The notes beneath the pieces were generated by a model. The model saw only the letters and a list, made by a program, of their open reading frames with translations. It made no database searches and had not been told where the DNA came from. 64,000 nucleotides of DNA from Paenibacillus larvae subsp. larvae (GTDB lineage: Bacteria; Bacillota; Bacilli; Paenibacillales; NBRC-103111): assembly GCF_002003265.1 (NCBI RefSeq), contig NZ_CP019687.1:372001-436000 (forward strand), read 5' to 3'. Every line of letters begins with the position of its first letter. The stretch's first letter is position 1. Shown here one piece after another: positions 1-8,993 of the stretch. Made by a program: the position numbers and the translations under genes.

Positions 1-76
1 CTGAGGGTACTTCTTCTTTTTTTACGCCCGTCCGCATAGGCTGATAGTAACGTGATACGAGCCTGGGGGTGTCAAC

Positions 77-895
77 TTGAAGAGGAGAAGGTGGAAAAGC
101 CGTACACCGACAAAGAAGAGCCGCCGTAAGCGGTGGTTTATAGCATTGATCATTGTTGTACTTTTTACAATACAAGCCATGATATTCATTGATCACAACC
201 TGAAACCCCCGCTGATGAACCTGGCCAAGGTCCGAATCAAACAGCTGGCCACCCAATCCATTAACGCCGCTATTACCGACCAGATATCTAAAGGAGGAAC
301 TAATTTTGAGAATCTGATTGATTGGAAAACTGACCCGACAGGGAAAGTAAAAGGATTTACACTGAATTATACCGAGCACATGAAAATAACTTCGAACGCT
401 ATTAATATTGTTCAGCACCAGTTAAATCAGCTTAAGGAAATTCCGGAGCATATTCCTCTCGGAATGGCTATGGAGAGCCCTATCATAGCGTCATTCGGTC
501 CCGAAATTCCGGTACGCCTTCTTCCTGTGGGAAACGTTAAGGTGGATGTAAACACACGTTATCAGAATGCGGGCATCAATATGATTTTAGTGGAAGTATA
601 TATTCGCATTATAGCCGAACTCAGTATCATCATACCTTTTGATTCCGAAGCGGAAATGGTGGAAACGGAACTCCCGATATCCTATTCGCTGGTCGTTGGA
701 GATGTACCCATGTACTATTTTGATAACAAAGGAAATCCTGTTGGGAATACAAAGGAGATTTTACCTCCGAACATTTCCATTCCGAATTTGAATAACCCCA
801 GTAGTTCTAAGGAAAGCAGTTCAGATCAGGAAACAAAAGGCACTTCACTCGGAGGAACGACCATAACTCTCCCTGAAACAGGCAAGCCGAAATAA
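77..895 (+). CDS. yunB: Sporulation protein YunB
   Basis: A 272-residue protein with a very basic N-terminus, one membrane segment at about residues 20-40 (FIALIIVVLFTIQAMIF) and a large outside domain. The start is TTG at 77 behind a GGGGGTG ribosome site. The overall pattern, including the conserved stretch around RIKQLATQSINAAI and the IIPFDSEAEM and LPISYSLVVGDVP regions, matches YunB of Bacillus, which is made in the mother cell under sigma E and is needed for full sporulation; its biochemical role is unknown. The Ser/Thr-rich C-terminus is variable. In Bacillus, yunB lies beside the LytH-type peptidase gene and near lipA and yutD, as here. Confidence 0.9.
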   Translation: MKRRRWKSRTPTKKSRRKRWFIALIIVVLFTIQAMIFIDHNLKPPLMNLAKVRIKQLATQSINAAITDQISKGGTNFENLIDWKTDPTGKVKGFTLNYTEHMKITSNAINIVQHQLNQLKEIPEHIPLGMAMESPIIASFGPEIPVRLLPVGNVKVDVNTRYQNAGINMILVEVYIRIIAELSIIIPFDSEAEMVETELPISYSLVVGDVPMYYFDNKGNPVGNTKEILPPNISIPNLNNPSSSKESSSDQETKGTSLGGTTITLPETGKPK

Positions 896-900
896 GGAAG

Positions 901-960
901 GGAAGAAGCATTTCCCGCCATTTACTTTCTGTAAAAAAGATGCTTCTTCCTATTTGTTTT
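901..960. terminator. Bidirectional intrinsic terminator between yunB and the M23 peptidase gene
   Basis: An 11-bp perfect stem (GGAAGAAGCAT at 901-911 with ATGCTTCTTCC at 940-950) is followed on the plus side by TATTTGTTTT. The converging peptidase gene ends at 950, so the hairpin can serve both transcripts. Confidence 0.7.
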
Positions 961-2035
961 TGGTTTTAGCTTTCTTGTAGTCTTCTCTTTCCCATCTTTT
1001 CAGGTAAGGGTACGGATCGAACGACCAGTCTACGAGACCATTATCCCGGTATAACCCGTAATGAAGATGAGGAGGAAATTTTCCGGATGTTCCGGATTTC
1101 CCGTATCCGGAACTTCCAATACGACCTATTTTTTGTCCCGGTTTTACAATGTCCCCTGGTTTTAATGTTTTCTCATAACGGGACAAATGGGCGTAATAGT
1201 GATACACATTATTTAAATCACGAATTCCAATCCTCCATCCTCCATATCTATTCCACCCCATCACTTCAATTACGCCAAAGCAGGTGGCACGAACAGGTAC
1301 GCCATAACCGGCAAAAATGTCGGTGCCTTCATGAATCCGGAATCCGCCCCAACCGCGGCTAGCTCCCCAAGTGCTTTGATAGGAGTATGACGCAGTGATA
1401 GGTAATGGAAAAGCATGTTCATGGAGTTCCAAAGTATTAAAGGCAGCATAAAGCTTCGCAAATTGCTCGATTCGTTCGACACTTCGTGTGTTTTGATAGT
1501 ACTCCCAGAGTCCGATTCGCATATCTTCAGGGGTTTTTCCTTTTTTGATTATAAGATGGGCCATAGCGGCAAGCCTGTCTGCATCATTATTCAGGTCCGC
1601 GACCCCGTCGCCTGAACCGTCCCTTCCAACTCCATTAAAAAAAGTGATGGAAACCAGATTCGTATCCTCATGATCGGGGTTCATCATTCCTACCCAAGCC
1701 AGTTTCGGAAAAGTTATGCCAATAACGCTTTCCGGCGGCTTTTTCTTTCTGGAAAGCTGAAGTGTTCGCTCGTATTGGTCAACAGCTGCAAGTAACGTCC
1801 AAGGTATTCCCGTCGCTAATGATGCCTTCTCCAGTATATCCCGTCTCTCTTTCAGTAAAGCTCTCCGGTCCTTGAACTTAGGCTTCACTGATTTTGTTTT
1901 GGCAGGGGGGGATTCGGCACTGGATGGTGCAGCAATGGCGGGGGAACAAAGAACGGAGACAAGAAGTACGCTGCACAGAAAAAATCTTAAGGCAATAAAA
2001 CCGGTTGCTTTTTTCCGGTGCTTCATCATGTTCAT
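950..2035 (-). CDS. Secreted M23 (LytM-type) metallopeptidase, LytH/YunA-like
   Basis: A predicted cell-wall or spore-cortex peptidase of about 361 residues. A hydrophobic N-terminal segment (FIALRFFLCSVLLVSVLC) followed by AIAA is a signal peptide or anchor. A helical middle region precedes a C-terminal M23 domain with the zinc-binding pattern HEGTD (His238, Asp242 counted from the longest start) and HLH at 326-328. The start is placed at ATG 2035 because AAAGGA is spaced correctly for it and abuts the upstream ATG at 2044. In B. subtilis the LytH L-Ala-D-Glu peptidase, which trims spore cortex, is encoded next to yunB, and this synteny supports the same role. The substrate is inferred. Confidence 0.85.
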   Translation of the reverse strand: MNMMKHRKKATGFIALRFFLCSVLLVSVLCSPAIAAPSSAESPPAKTKSVKPKFKDRRALLKERRDILEKASLATGIPWTLLAAVDQYERTLQLSRKKKPPESVIGITFPKLAWVGMMNPDHEDTNLVSITFFNGVGRDGSGDGVADLNNDADRLAAMAHLIIKKGKTPEDMRIGLWEYYQNTRSVERIEQFAKLYAAFNTLELHEHAFPLPITASYSYQSTWGASRGWGGFRIHEGTDIFAGYGVPVRATCFGVIEVMGWNRYGGWRIGIRDLNNVYHYYAHLSRYEKTLKPGDIVKPGQKIGRIGSSGYGKSGTSGKFPPHLHYGLYRDNGLVDWSFDPYPYLKRWEREDYKKAKTKNK

Positions 2036-2133
2036 TCCAACCATTTCCTTTATACAGAAATATAGTTTGTATCTATAAGATGCACGAAGATGGAGCTTTT
2101 ATCCATCCTTTATTCTGAGTCCGGGGGATGCAA

Positions 2134-2162
2134 GTGGCATGATTGCCTATTCGTGTTATAAT
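2134..2162 (+). promoter_or_regulatory. Candidate sigma-A promoter for lipA-yutD
   Basis: A -35 like GTGGCA (2134-2139, 4 of 6 consensus) and a perfect TATAAT (2157-2162) are separated by 17 bp, about 60 bp ahead of lipA. Pattern match only. Confidence 0.5.
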
Positions 2163-2223
2163 AATCAAAGTAACCGCCGGTTAAACAAAGAGAGAAGGCA
2201 AACAAACTGAGAAGGTGAATAAA

Positions 2224-3108
2224 ATGGCGACAAAACCGTTGGAACGGAAGCCGGAGTGGCTGAAAATCAAACTGGCATCTAACGAGAACTTTAAAGACAT
2301 CAAAAATATGATGCGTTCCAAAACGCTACATACTGTTTGTGAGGAGGCTAAATGCCCCAACATTCACGAATGCTGGGCACAGCATCGGACAGCCACTTTC
2401 ATGATTCTTGGAGATATATGCACCAGAGCCTGCCGCTTTTGTGCTGTTAATACGGGTATGCCTACGGAACTGGATCTGGAGGAACCGGGCCGTGTTGCGG
2501 ATGCTGCCGTCCAAATGGGACTTAAGCATTGTGTTATCACATCCGTAGCAAGGGACGATCTGAAGGATGGGGGAGCTTCTATTTTTGCGGCCTGCATTAA
2601 AGCTGTAAGATCGAAAAATCCTTTTTGTTCCGTGGAAGTATTGATCCCTGATTTTATGGGAGATGAAGATTCCCTCCGCATTATGATGGATGCAAAGCCT
2701 GACATTCTTAACCACAATATTGAAACGGTAAGGCGTCTTTCTGACCGTGTCAGGGCGAAAGCGAAGTATGAACGTTCCCTGGAACTCCTGCGTAGGGCAA
2801 AGGAAATGCAGCCGGATATTCCGACCAAATCAAGTCTGATGATTGGTGTTGGGGAAGAATGGAACGAGATTTTGGAAACGATGGATGATTTACGTGCAAT
2901 AAATTGTGATATTATGACAATCGGACAATATTTACAACCCTCCGTTAAACATTTGCGAGTAGAACGATATTATACTCCGGAGCAGTTTGCAGAGCTGAAG
3001 GAAGAAGGAATGAAACGCGGGTTCAAACATGTTGAATCCGGGCCGTTAGTCCGAAGCTCCTACCATGCTCATGAACAGGTGAAATCAGCCAGCAATCCAG
3101 CTAACTGA
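2224..3108 (+). CDS. lipA: Lipoyl synthase (radical SAM)
   Basis: LipA inserts two sulfur atoms into octanoyl groups on lipoyl domains of 2-oxo-acid dehydrogenases and the glycine cleavage system. Both iron-sulfur cluster motifs are visible: the auxiliary cluster [12 protein letters not shown] and the radical SAM cluster CTRACRFC. The lipoyl synthase signatures [10 protein letters not shown] and the C-terminal [10 protein letters not shown] are present. Length (about 294 residues) is typical. An in-frame GTG at 2215 would overlap the GAAGGTG ribosome site, so ATG 2224 is preferred. It is followed 37 bp later by yutD, an arrangement seen in related bacilli, suggesting one operon. Confidence 0.95.
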   Translation: MATKPLERKPEWLKIKLASNENFKDIKNMMRSKTLHTVCEEAKCPNIHECWAQHRTATFMILGDICTRACRFCAVNTGMPTELDLEEPGRVADAAVQMGLKHCVITSVARDDLKDGGASIFAACIKAVRSKNPFCSVEVLIPDFMGDEDSLRIMMDAKPDILNHNIETVRRLSDRVRAKAKYERSLELLRRAKEMQPDIPTKSSLMIGVGEEWNEILETMDDLRAINCDIMTIGQYLQPSVKHLRVERYYTPEQFAELKEEGMKRGFKHVESGPLVRSSYHAHEQVKSASNPAN

Positions 3109-3145
3109 TTCTAGGCAGCCGCCGGATGGGAAAGGATGAGTTTGG

Positions 3146-3565
3146 ATGATTCAAATCGGCAACAAGACTTATGTACTGATAGTGGACCACAAAAACGGAT
3201 GGAATCAGGAAGCGTTCAAAAACCGTTACAGCGAAGTACTTGACCGTTACGATTACATTGTTGGCGACTGGGGATATGATCAGTTGAGGCTTAGAGGATT
3301 TTTCCGCGAGAACCATCCAAAGGCTCATAAAGATTCAACGATTGCCTTTTTTCAGGATTATTTGAACGAATACTGTAATTTCGGCTGTGCTTACTTTGTC
3401 CTGCATAAGATTACGCAGAAGCAGCTTCAGGCCCAACAGCAGGCCACAGCCCAAATAGAGAAGGCGGACAAAACAAGAAACCATACGCAATCCCAAGAGG
3501 AGAGCAAGGAACCTGAAGCCGTCCGGCGGGTAGTCCCGTTAGTACCGGAAGAACAAGAAACATAA
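3146..3565 (+). CDS. yutD: YutD-family protein
   Basis: A 139-residue cytosolic protein with the YutD-type core (tyrosine/aspartate-rich DRYDYIVGDWGYDQLRLRGF, followed by a Gln-rich charged tail). Family members occur throughout Bacillales, near lipA, and their function is not established. The start is ATG 3146 behind AAAGGATG. The low-complexity C-terminus (QAQQQATAQIEKADK) is expected to be disordered. Its transcription terminator is split by the IS element that follows. Confidence 0.85.
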   Translation: MIQIGNKTYVLIVDHKNGWNQEAFKNRYSEVLDRYDYIVGDWGYDQLRLRGFFRENHPKAHKDSTIAFFQDYLNEYCNFGCAYFVLHKITQKQLQAQQQATAQIEKADKTRNHTQSQEESKEPEAVRRVVPLVPEEQET

Positions 3566-3580
3566 AAAGAAATAAAAGAA

Positions 3581-3600
3581 GGAGCGCCCGCGGGCGCTCT
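3581..3600 (+). repeat. Left copy of the 20-bp palindromic target duplication (former yutD terminator stem)
   Basis: This 20-bp block contains a perfect 18-bp palindrome (GAGCGCCCG / CGGGCGCTC). An identical block lies at 5155-5174 beyond the IS element. The original site was evidently the intrinsic terminator of yutD: A-rich arm, GC palindrome and T-run. The T-run now follows only the right copy. Confidence 0.85.
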
Positions 3601-5061
3601 CAGATTGAAGACAAAGTCCCGCGAAATACTACAGTAGCGGGAGTTCTTTATGTTTTTTATCCCTATTTCAAATACAAAATTGAATTTATCAGATGGGCGA
3701 CCTCTCTTCCAGAGCCAGGTCGCCATTCTTTTGAGGTTCATGGCAGAAAAAACAAGCATTGCCTGCATGGTGACGCTTTTAAGTCCTCGTAAGGTCGTCC
3801 ACCGCATACCATGCTTCTCCTTTAAATCAGCAAAAACTCGCTCTATGGTTTCTTTTCGCTCTGCGTAAATCCGTTTGTTTTCTTCTGTATGGCGAAGGTG
3901 GTCCGCCTCTTCCACACATTCAGCCCAAACATGACGACTAATACGCTTCACTGCCTCTTTACTCTCTGTACATTGTGTCCGGAAAGGACAGGCTTGGCAG
4001 ATTGCCGGATTCGAGCGATACATTTTATAACCAGCACGGTTCGTTGTTTCGTAAGACAGTATGGCATTTGCCGGACACAGGTAGCAGTCGTAGTGCTCAT
4101 CGTAAACGTAATCATGCTTTTTAAAGAATTCTTCTTTCGTCTTGGGACGGGTATACGGCAGGACGGGACGAATCTCTTGTTCTTGCAGCATTTTGCAGAT
4201 GGCTGGTGTTTTATAACCTGCATCCGCGGCAACCGCTTGTGGAGCCGGAACTACGCGAGTAACCTCGTGTAGAACATCTTCAAATACTTGGCTGTCGTGG
4301 ATATTTCCAGGGGTTACTTTGACGCCGAGTACAAACCCGTTCCGATCACACGCGGTATGGAAGCTGTAGGCGAAAACACGTTCTTACTCTCCCTTCACGA
4401 ACAAACCACACTCCGGGTCAGTCGTGCTCACCTTCACCTCCTTCTGCGTGACATTGGGCTTTTTTTCGAACGGTTTCTTTCCATGTAGAGCCCGATCTTG
4501 ATTGATCTCTTCATCAAGCTGATCCTGGTACTTTCGACTTTGCTCCTGAACGATCTGTTTTACATATTTGTTTTTGTTCGCGCTTGCTTTAACATGTGTC
4601 GCGTCGATGAAGAGTACGTCAGGTTCAATGAAACCATGCCGGGCAGCTTCTTCGAGGATGCGATGAAAGATTCCCTCAAACAGTCCAGTATCCCGAAAAC
4701 GGCGCACGTAATTTTTACCCAGCGTGGAGAAATGAGGAATGGGCTGACTGAAGTCATAGCCAATAAACCAACGGTACGCGACGTTGGTTTCAATCTCTTT
4801 GATGGTCTGACGCATGGAGCGAATACCAAAAAGGCATTGAATAAGCGCAATTTTAAAAAGAACAACCGGATCAATGCTAGGGCGGCCGTTATCCTCACAG
4901 TAAACATCCCGAACCATGTCATAGATGAAACTAAAATCGATGGCGTATTCGATTTTGCGGACCAAATGATCTATAGGTACAAGCTCGTCCAAGGAGACCA
5001 TGGAAATTTGAGAACGTCCTTCGTAACCGGTTTTTCGCAACATATTCAAGCACTCCCGCAC
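3601..5061 (-). pseudogene. IS1182-type transposase with in-frame stop
   Basis: One continuous minus-strand frame beginning at ATG 5061 encodes a DDE transposase (FIDATHVKASANKNKY near the N-terminal catalytic Asp, VFAYSFHTACDRNGFVLG, a zinc-like CPANAI...CQACPFRTQC segment, ERVFADLKEKHGMRWTTLRG). A TAA at 4384-4386 splits it after 225 residues. The surrounding frame stays intact, so this is a simple nonsense change, probably CAA to TAA, not a frameshift. The frame also has no stop inside the element: it reads through the left end into the duplicated terminator and antisense to yutD. Confidence 0.85.
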
Positions 5062-5154
5062 TAGTTATTTACCTATATGATACTATATGAATGCGGTGAA
5101 TGGTTGGTGTATTTTCGTAAAAAAGACTGTCGACAGGACTTTGTCGACAGTCTG
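3601..5154 (-). mobile_element. IS1182-family insertion sequence, 1554 bp
   Basis: The ends are imperfect inverted repeats matching at 16 of 19 positions (CAGATTGAAGACAAAGTCC on the left; CAGACTGTCGACAAAGTCC on the right, read inward). It is flanked by the 20-bp direct repeat 3581-3600 / 5155-5174. The right end also carries an 11-bp-stem hairpin (GACTGTCGACA) just inside the repeat. The single minus-strand transposase is interrupted by a stop codon, so this copy is probably not self-mobile. The family assignment rests on transposase sequence character. Confidence 0.85.
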
Positions 5155-5180
5155 GGAGCGCCCGCGGGCGCTCTTTTTTA
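5155..5180 (+). terminator. Right copy of the yutD terminator palindrome with its T-run
   Basis: The same 18-bp palindrome as at 3583-3600, here followed by TTTTTT. It would now terminate transcription leaving the IS element. It also lies downstream of the converging nadK gene, which ends at 5242. Confidence 0.7.
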
Positions 5181-5241
5181 AAATTTGGGAGCAAAACGAA
5201 ATCCCCGATTAAGATGATGGAGTCGTTTCTTTCTGGATTTC

Positions 5242-6048
5242 CTACTCATGCCCGACAAAAGCCTCCCGGACACGTGTCCAAAAAGGAAACGGCCGGTAGC
5301 GGGCGAACTTTACCTTTTTTGTGGAAGAAACTTTACAACGGATGGATACAATATTGCTCAATTGGAAATTGAGATGGTCCAGAGTAACAATCAAAGGCTG
5401 CCGGGCTTTTGGGTAAATATCGCAATGATGATGATTGGGAAGGAGCATGGGAGAGCCCAGGGTCCGGTAGACACGATTATTAATAGAAGCAATTTCTGCA
5501 ATCTGGATCGCCTCCAGTGAAGGATGTACGATAGCTCCGCCGAGACTTTTATTATAAGCTGTACTTCCCGATGGGGTAGATACACAAATCCCGTCCCCCC
5601 TGAACATTTCAAACATGTCGTCATTAATATTCAGTTGGGCGACCAGGGTATTTTCAATTCCTTTGATGGTAAACTCGTTTAATGCAACCTGGCGTTCTGT
5701 ACCTTCTTCCGTTTTGATCTCGATATCGAGGAGCGGATAGCTAACTACCCGCTGTTCTTGCCGGACGGAATCGGAATGGATTAATTGAGCCAGATGTTCA
5801 AGCTGATCCGGCTTCCAGTCGGCAAAAAAGCCGAGTCTTCCGGTATGTACACCTACAAAAGCAATGTGGTCGAGTTGATTCGTATACTGATGAAAAGCCT
5901 GGAGCATCGTCCCGTCACCACCTATGGAAAGCACAACATCAGGATTTTTTTCATCCTTCTCCATGCCATATTGCCGGGCAAGTACCCGGAATTTGTCGGC
6001 CAGGGCGGCTGATACTTGATCGTGACGCTGTACTAATGCATATTTCAT
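5242..6048 (-). CDS. nadK: NAD kinase
   Basis: It phosphorylates NAD to NADP using ATP or polyphosphate. The NAD kinase signature GGDGTML is at residues 43-49, and the second glycine-rich motif GDGICVSTPSGSTAYN is at about 179-194. Length (268) is typical of the short Bacillus-type enzymes. The start at ATG 6048 has a strong AGGAGGGA ribosome site nine bases upstream. It lies upstream-to-downstream with the convergent IS and yutD. Confidence 0.93.
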   Translation of the reverse strand: MKYALVQRHDQVSAALADKFRVLARQYGMEKDEKNPDVVLSIGGDGTMLQAFHQYTNQLDHIAFVGVHTGRLGFFADWKPDQLEHLAQLIHSDSVRQEQRVVSYPLLDIEIKTEEGTERQVALNEFTIKGIENTLVAQLNINDDMFEMFRGDGICVSTPSGSTAYNKSLGGAIVHPSLEAIQIAEIASINNRVYRTLGSPMLLPNHHHCDIYPKARQPLIVTLDHLNFQLSNIVSIRCKVSSTKKVKFARYRPFPFWTRVREAFVGHE

Positions 6049-6191
6049 GGATTGTCCCTCCTAAGCGCCTGCAGGCGGAGCAGGCTACGATGATCACTGA
6101 GCGTTAGGCTATTGATTCACTAGCCAACATACGGAGACTTCTTTTTACATAATAATCAATAACCGAAAAGAACTCAATCCCATGAAGGAGG

Positions 6192-7442
6192 TCAGGAAGA
6201 ATGCCGGGCCCATAACAAAATGCTCTTTATTATCCGATAAAGGCAGTACAACAAAGGTATACAAAACAACGTGGCGGCAAATATGACAAAACTGGCTGGC
6301 AATGCATAACTTAACCATGAAGATAGCAGGCTTTCTGATCTCATTCCGTCAGCAAAAGCGGGAATCTGGCCTCTAAGGGAACTTAAGGGATTCCAAAGCA
6401 GCAGGACGGCTCCGAAGGAGAGAAAGGCATGCACAATGCGGGCTATAAGAAAAGGTCTGTAGCGTAAAGTGGTTTCACTAAGGAGGCTGACAATTTGGGC
6501 ATGAACGGATAGTCCGGCCCAGGATAATCCGAATGCGGCTACAGCTACTTTTAGAGGTAAAGGGGAGGGATCATTGGCTGCAGCTTTCGCACCCAGTGTA
6601 ACCTCAAAAAGGCCATTCATCAGTGCATCGGAAAGAGAGCCTGGCATATGAAACAGGGCGAGCATATATCCGAAGGCATGCTGTAATACGGTTAACAGCC
6701 TGCCGCTTATTAGAACTTCCATGATAACGGAAAAGAATACTACAAGCCCCCCTACGACTGTCATTAGCTGCAGGGAATTTACAACAGCGTCCGTAAGCAG
6801 CTTGCCGAGAGAGCGGCCATCTGAAGTTCGGGCCTCGTGCATAACTTTAAGGGCCCGGAAAAGAAGTGAGCTTATCCGCTTGTCATCGTCACCTTGCTTA
6901 TTTTTAGGTGTGCCGTCCGCTTTTCTTGCATGAAATCTCATAAGAAATCCTAGCAGTAAGGAAGAACCATAATGGGCTGCTGCCAGGATAACAGCCAGAC
7001 TTACATCATGAAAAAAGCCGACAGAAACAGCACCGATCAAAAAGATGGGATCCGAACTAGTTGTAAAAGAAACAAGGCGTTCCGCTTCTTCCCGGTTAAT
7101 CATTTTTTCCTTCCATAAACCGGCCGTTAACTTGGCTCCGACAGGGTAACCGGAAGCAAAACCCATAGCCATAACAAAACCGCCGATGCCGGGAACGCGA
7201 AAAAGCGGCCGCATCATTGGGTCGAAAATGGTCCCGAAGAAATGCACCAGTCCGAATCCAAGCATCAGTTCCGCTATGACAAAGAAAGGAAATAATGAAG
7301 GGAATAAGACATCCCACCAGATGGAAACTCCTTTAACAGCTGCCCGAAGGCTTTCGGAGGGGAAGACAAGAAAAAGAAAGGCAAGCAAAATGACACACAG
7401 TGCCAGACCAAAAAGATGAACTTGGATCTTTTGAATTCGCAC
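6192..7442 (-). CDS. ylbJ: Sporulation integral membrane protein YlbJ
   Basis: A polytopic membrane protein of about 416 residues with roughly eight hydrophobic segments and the nucleoside-recognition-like signature GFASGYPVGAKLTAGLW. YlbJ is a mother-cell (sigma E) protein needed for sporulation in B. subtilis. The annotated frame can begin at GTG 7454, but that overlaps the AGGAGGTGG ribosome site; GTG 7442 is better placed. Its exact transport or structural role is not settled. Confidence 0.85.
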   Translation of the reverse strand: MRIQKIQVHLFGLALCVILLAFLFLVFPSESLRAAVKGVSIWWDVLFPSLFPFFVIAELMLGFGLVHFFGTIFDPMMRPLFRVPGIGGFVMAMGFASGYPVGAKLTAGLWKEKMINREEAERLVSFTTSSDPIFLIGAVSVGFFHDVSLAVILAAAHYGSSLLLGFLMRFHARKADGTPKNKQGDDDKRISSLLFRALKVMHEARTSDGRSLGKLLTDAVVNSLQLMTVVGGLVVFFSVIMEVLISGRLLTVLQHAFGYMLALFHMPGSLSDALMNGLFEVTLGAKAAANDPSPLPLKVAVAAFGLSWAGLSVHAQIVSLLSETTLRYRPFLIARIVHAFLSFGAVLLLWNPLSSLRGQIPAFADGMRSESLLSSWLSYALPASFVIFAATLFCIPLLYCLYRIIKSILLWARHSS

Positions 7443-7599
7443 GCAATAGACCACCTCCTATTCTTCATCCTATGTGCCGGAGTGGACAGACATTCCGTTA
7501 TAAACAAGGGTCTGGGGAATTTAGTACTGAAAATGAAAGTCAGGTATGGTAATATAGTACTAGTTCCACTTTCATTCTAAACCTATGGGAGTGATGGAA

Positions 7600-7698
7600 A
7601 TGGCCAGCATTTTTGCAGGATTGTTTGTTTGTGCTTTCGTTTATGTGATTAAGGAAAACCTGATCGGAACGACGGAAGAAGATTTGGAAAACTATTAG
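7600..7698 (+). CDS. 32-residue single-span membrane peptide
   Basis: A short frame starting at ATG 7600 (GGGAGTG ribosome site eight bases upstream; ATG 7594 is an alternative) encodes one hydrophobic helix (IFAGLFVCAFVYVI) followed by an acidic tail (TTEEDLENY). I do not recognise a family. The good ribosome site and the clean helix-plus-charged-tail design favour a real microprotein. It lies between ylbJ, transcribed away, and the globin gene. Confidence 0.5.
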   Translation: MASIFAGLFVCAFVYVIKENLIGTTEEDLENY

Positions 7699-7753
7699 TC
7701 TAATTATTCAAGGGAATACTTTGATTCTTTAACAGTAAAAAGGATGTAACAGG

Positions 7754-8137
7754 ATGAAAGATCACTCTAAACTCACACTCTACGACAGAATGGGCGGAGA
7801 AGAGGCAATTCGTAAGCTGGTTGAGGCTTTTTATCCGAAAGTCCAGGCCGACCCGTTGTTGTCTCCGTTATTCCCTGCTGATATTACTCCGGTGATGGAG
7901 AAGCAATATTTGTTCTTAACCCAGTTTTTTGGTGGTCCCGCCTTATATTCCGAGAAATACGGTCACCCGATGATGCGGGGCAGGCATCTTCCTTTCCCCA
8001 TTGATAAGGCCAGAGCGGACGCCTGGCTTGCGTGCATGAGGGCTGCCCTGGAGGAAAGCGGAATAGAAGAGAGTCTGTGTGTTTTTTTGATCGATAGGCT
8101 GACAGGTACGGCATACCATTTTATCAACACAGATTAA
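7754..8137 (+). CDS. Truncated haemoglobin, group II (YjbI-like)
   Basis: A 127-residue globin of the truncated group II type, which binds haem and is linked to oxygen or peroxide chemistry. Visible family features are YDRMGGEEAIRKLVEAFY at the N-terminus, the KQYLFLTQFFGGP helix with Tyr/Phe/Gln distal-pocket residues, the YGHPMMRGRHLPFPI segment carrying the proximal histidine region, and W in the G helix (DAWLACM). YjbI of B. subtilis is the closest match by memory. It is followed 27 bp later by the DUF2225 gene and may be cotranscribed. Confidence 0.88.
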   Translation: MKDHSKLTLYDRMGGEEAIRKLVEAFYPKVQADPLLSPLFPADITPVMEKQYLFLTQFFGGPALYSEKYGHPMMRGRHLPFPIDKARADAWLACMRAALEESGIEESLCVFLIDRLTGTAYHFINTD

Positions 8138-8164
8138 GAACTTAATTCGATAGGGGATATTGCC

Positions 8165-8866
8165 ATGACACCGACACAGATAGAACCGCTTTATAAGATC
8201 GAGATTACTTGCCTGAATTGTAATGAGACCTTCACGACTATGCGGGTGCGTTCGAAGTTCAAACGGACGATCAAGAAGGATACGGACTTTTGCGGTTACT
8301 ACCAGGGGGTTAATCCCGATCATTATATTGTAAGGGTATGCCCGAATTGCGGTTTTGCAGGAACAGAATATTTCTCGGAAAAGTTTACCCCTGAAGAAAA
8401 AGAAGATTTTAAACGAAAGGTAACGGATCGCTGGCAACCTAAGGATTTTGGCCGAAAGCGCACAGGAGAGGATGCTCTTGAATGTCTGAAGCTTGCTCTC
8501 CTTTGTGCGCAAATCAAACAGGAAAGCGATAAAGTTATTTCAGGCATCCTTCACCATTTAGCCTGGGAGTACAGAAGACAGGGGAAGGAAGAAGAAGAAA
8601 GAAGGTTCCTTAGGTTCGCTCTGGAATCTTATAAGCGCCTGTACGAGATTGAACCCTTTGATCCTCATAATGTCAAATTGATGTATATGATTGGGGAGTT
8701 AAACCGCAGACTTGGAGAATACAACGAAGCAATCCGCTGGTTTAGCCTGGTTGTTCAGGATAAGAAAATTATGGATTCCGCAATGATTCGGGCCAGCCGT
8801 GAGCAGTGGGATCTTGTTTGCGAAGAATGGAAAGAGCAACTCGGGGAAGAGCTTCCCCAAACTTAA
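8165..8866 (+). CDS. DUF2225 family protein
   Basis: A 233-residue cytosolic protein. The N-terminus has a zinc-ribbon pair (CLNC at about residue 12 and CPNCGFAG at about 58) with a conserved aspartate-rich loop, and the C-terminal half is helical and TPR-like (YKRLYEIEPFDPHNVKLMYMIGEL and the next repeat NEAIRWFSLVVQD). This matches the DUF2225 family of Firmicutes, whose function is unknown. Start ATG 8165. Confidence 0.85.
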   Translation: MTPTQIEPLYKIEITCLNCNETFTTMRVRSKFKRTIKKDTDFCGYYQGVNPDHYIVRVCPNCGFAGTEYFSEKFTPEEKEDFKRKVTDRWQPKDFGRKRTGEDALECLKLALLCAQIKQESDKVISGILHHLAWEYRRQGKEEEERRFLRFALESYKRLYEIEPFDPHNVKLMYMIGELNRRLGEYNEAIRWFSLVVQDKKIMDSAMIRASREQWDLVCEEWKEQLGEELPQT

Positions 8867-8878
8867 CCAGACATAATG

Positions 8879-8930
8879 AAACGCTTATGGAGCCGGACAA
8901 GATTAGTCTGATTCCATAAGCGTTTTGTTT
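8879..8930 (+). terminator. Intrinsic terminator of the globin-DUF2225 operon
   Basis: A 13-bp stem (AAACGCTTATGGA with TTCCATAAGCGTTT) around a 20-base loop is followed by TGTTTG. It lies directly after the DUF2225 stop codon. Confidence 0.75.
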
Positions 8931-8993
8931 GACCGGTAAAAGATATATCCTTTATGTTAAGGATGGAGAAGCCGCTTCTCCATGATTTTGCAG

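Noticed and set aside
3427-3600. Reading the IS1182 transposase on through the terminator into yutD antisense as a longer protein
   Set aside because: This is an open-frame accident beyond the element end, overlapping yutD.
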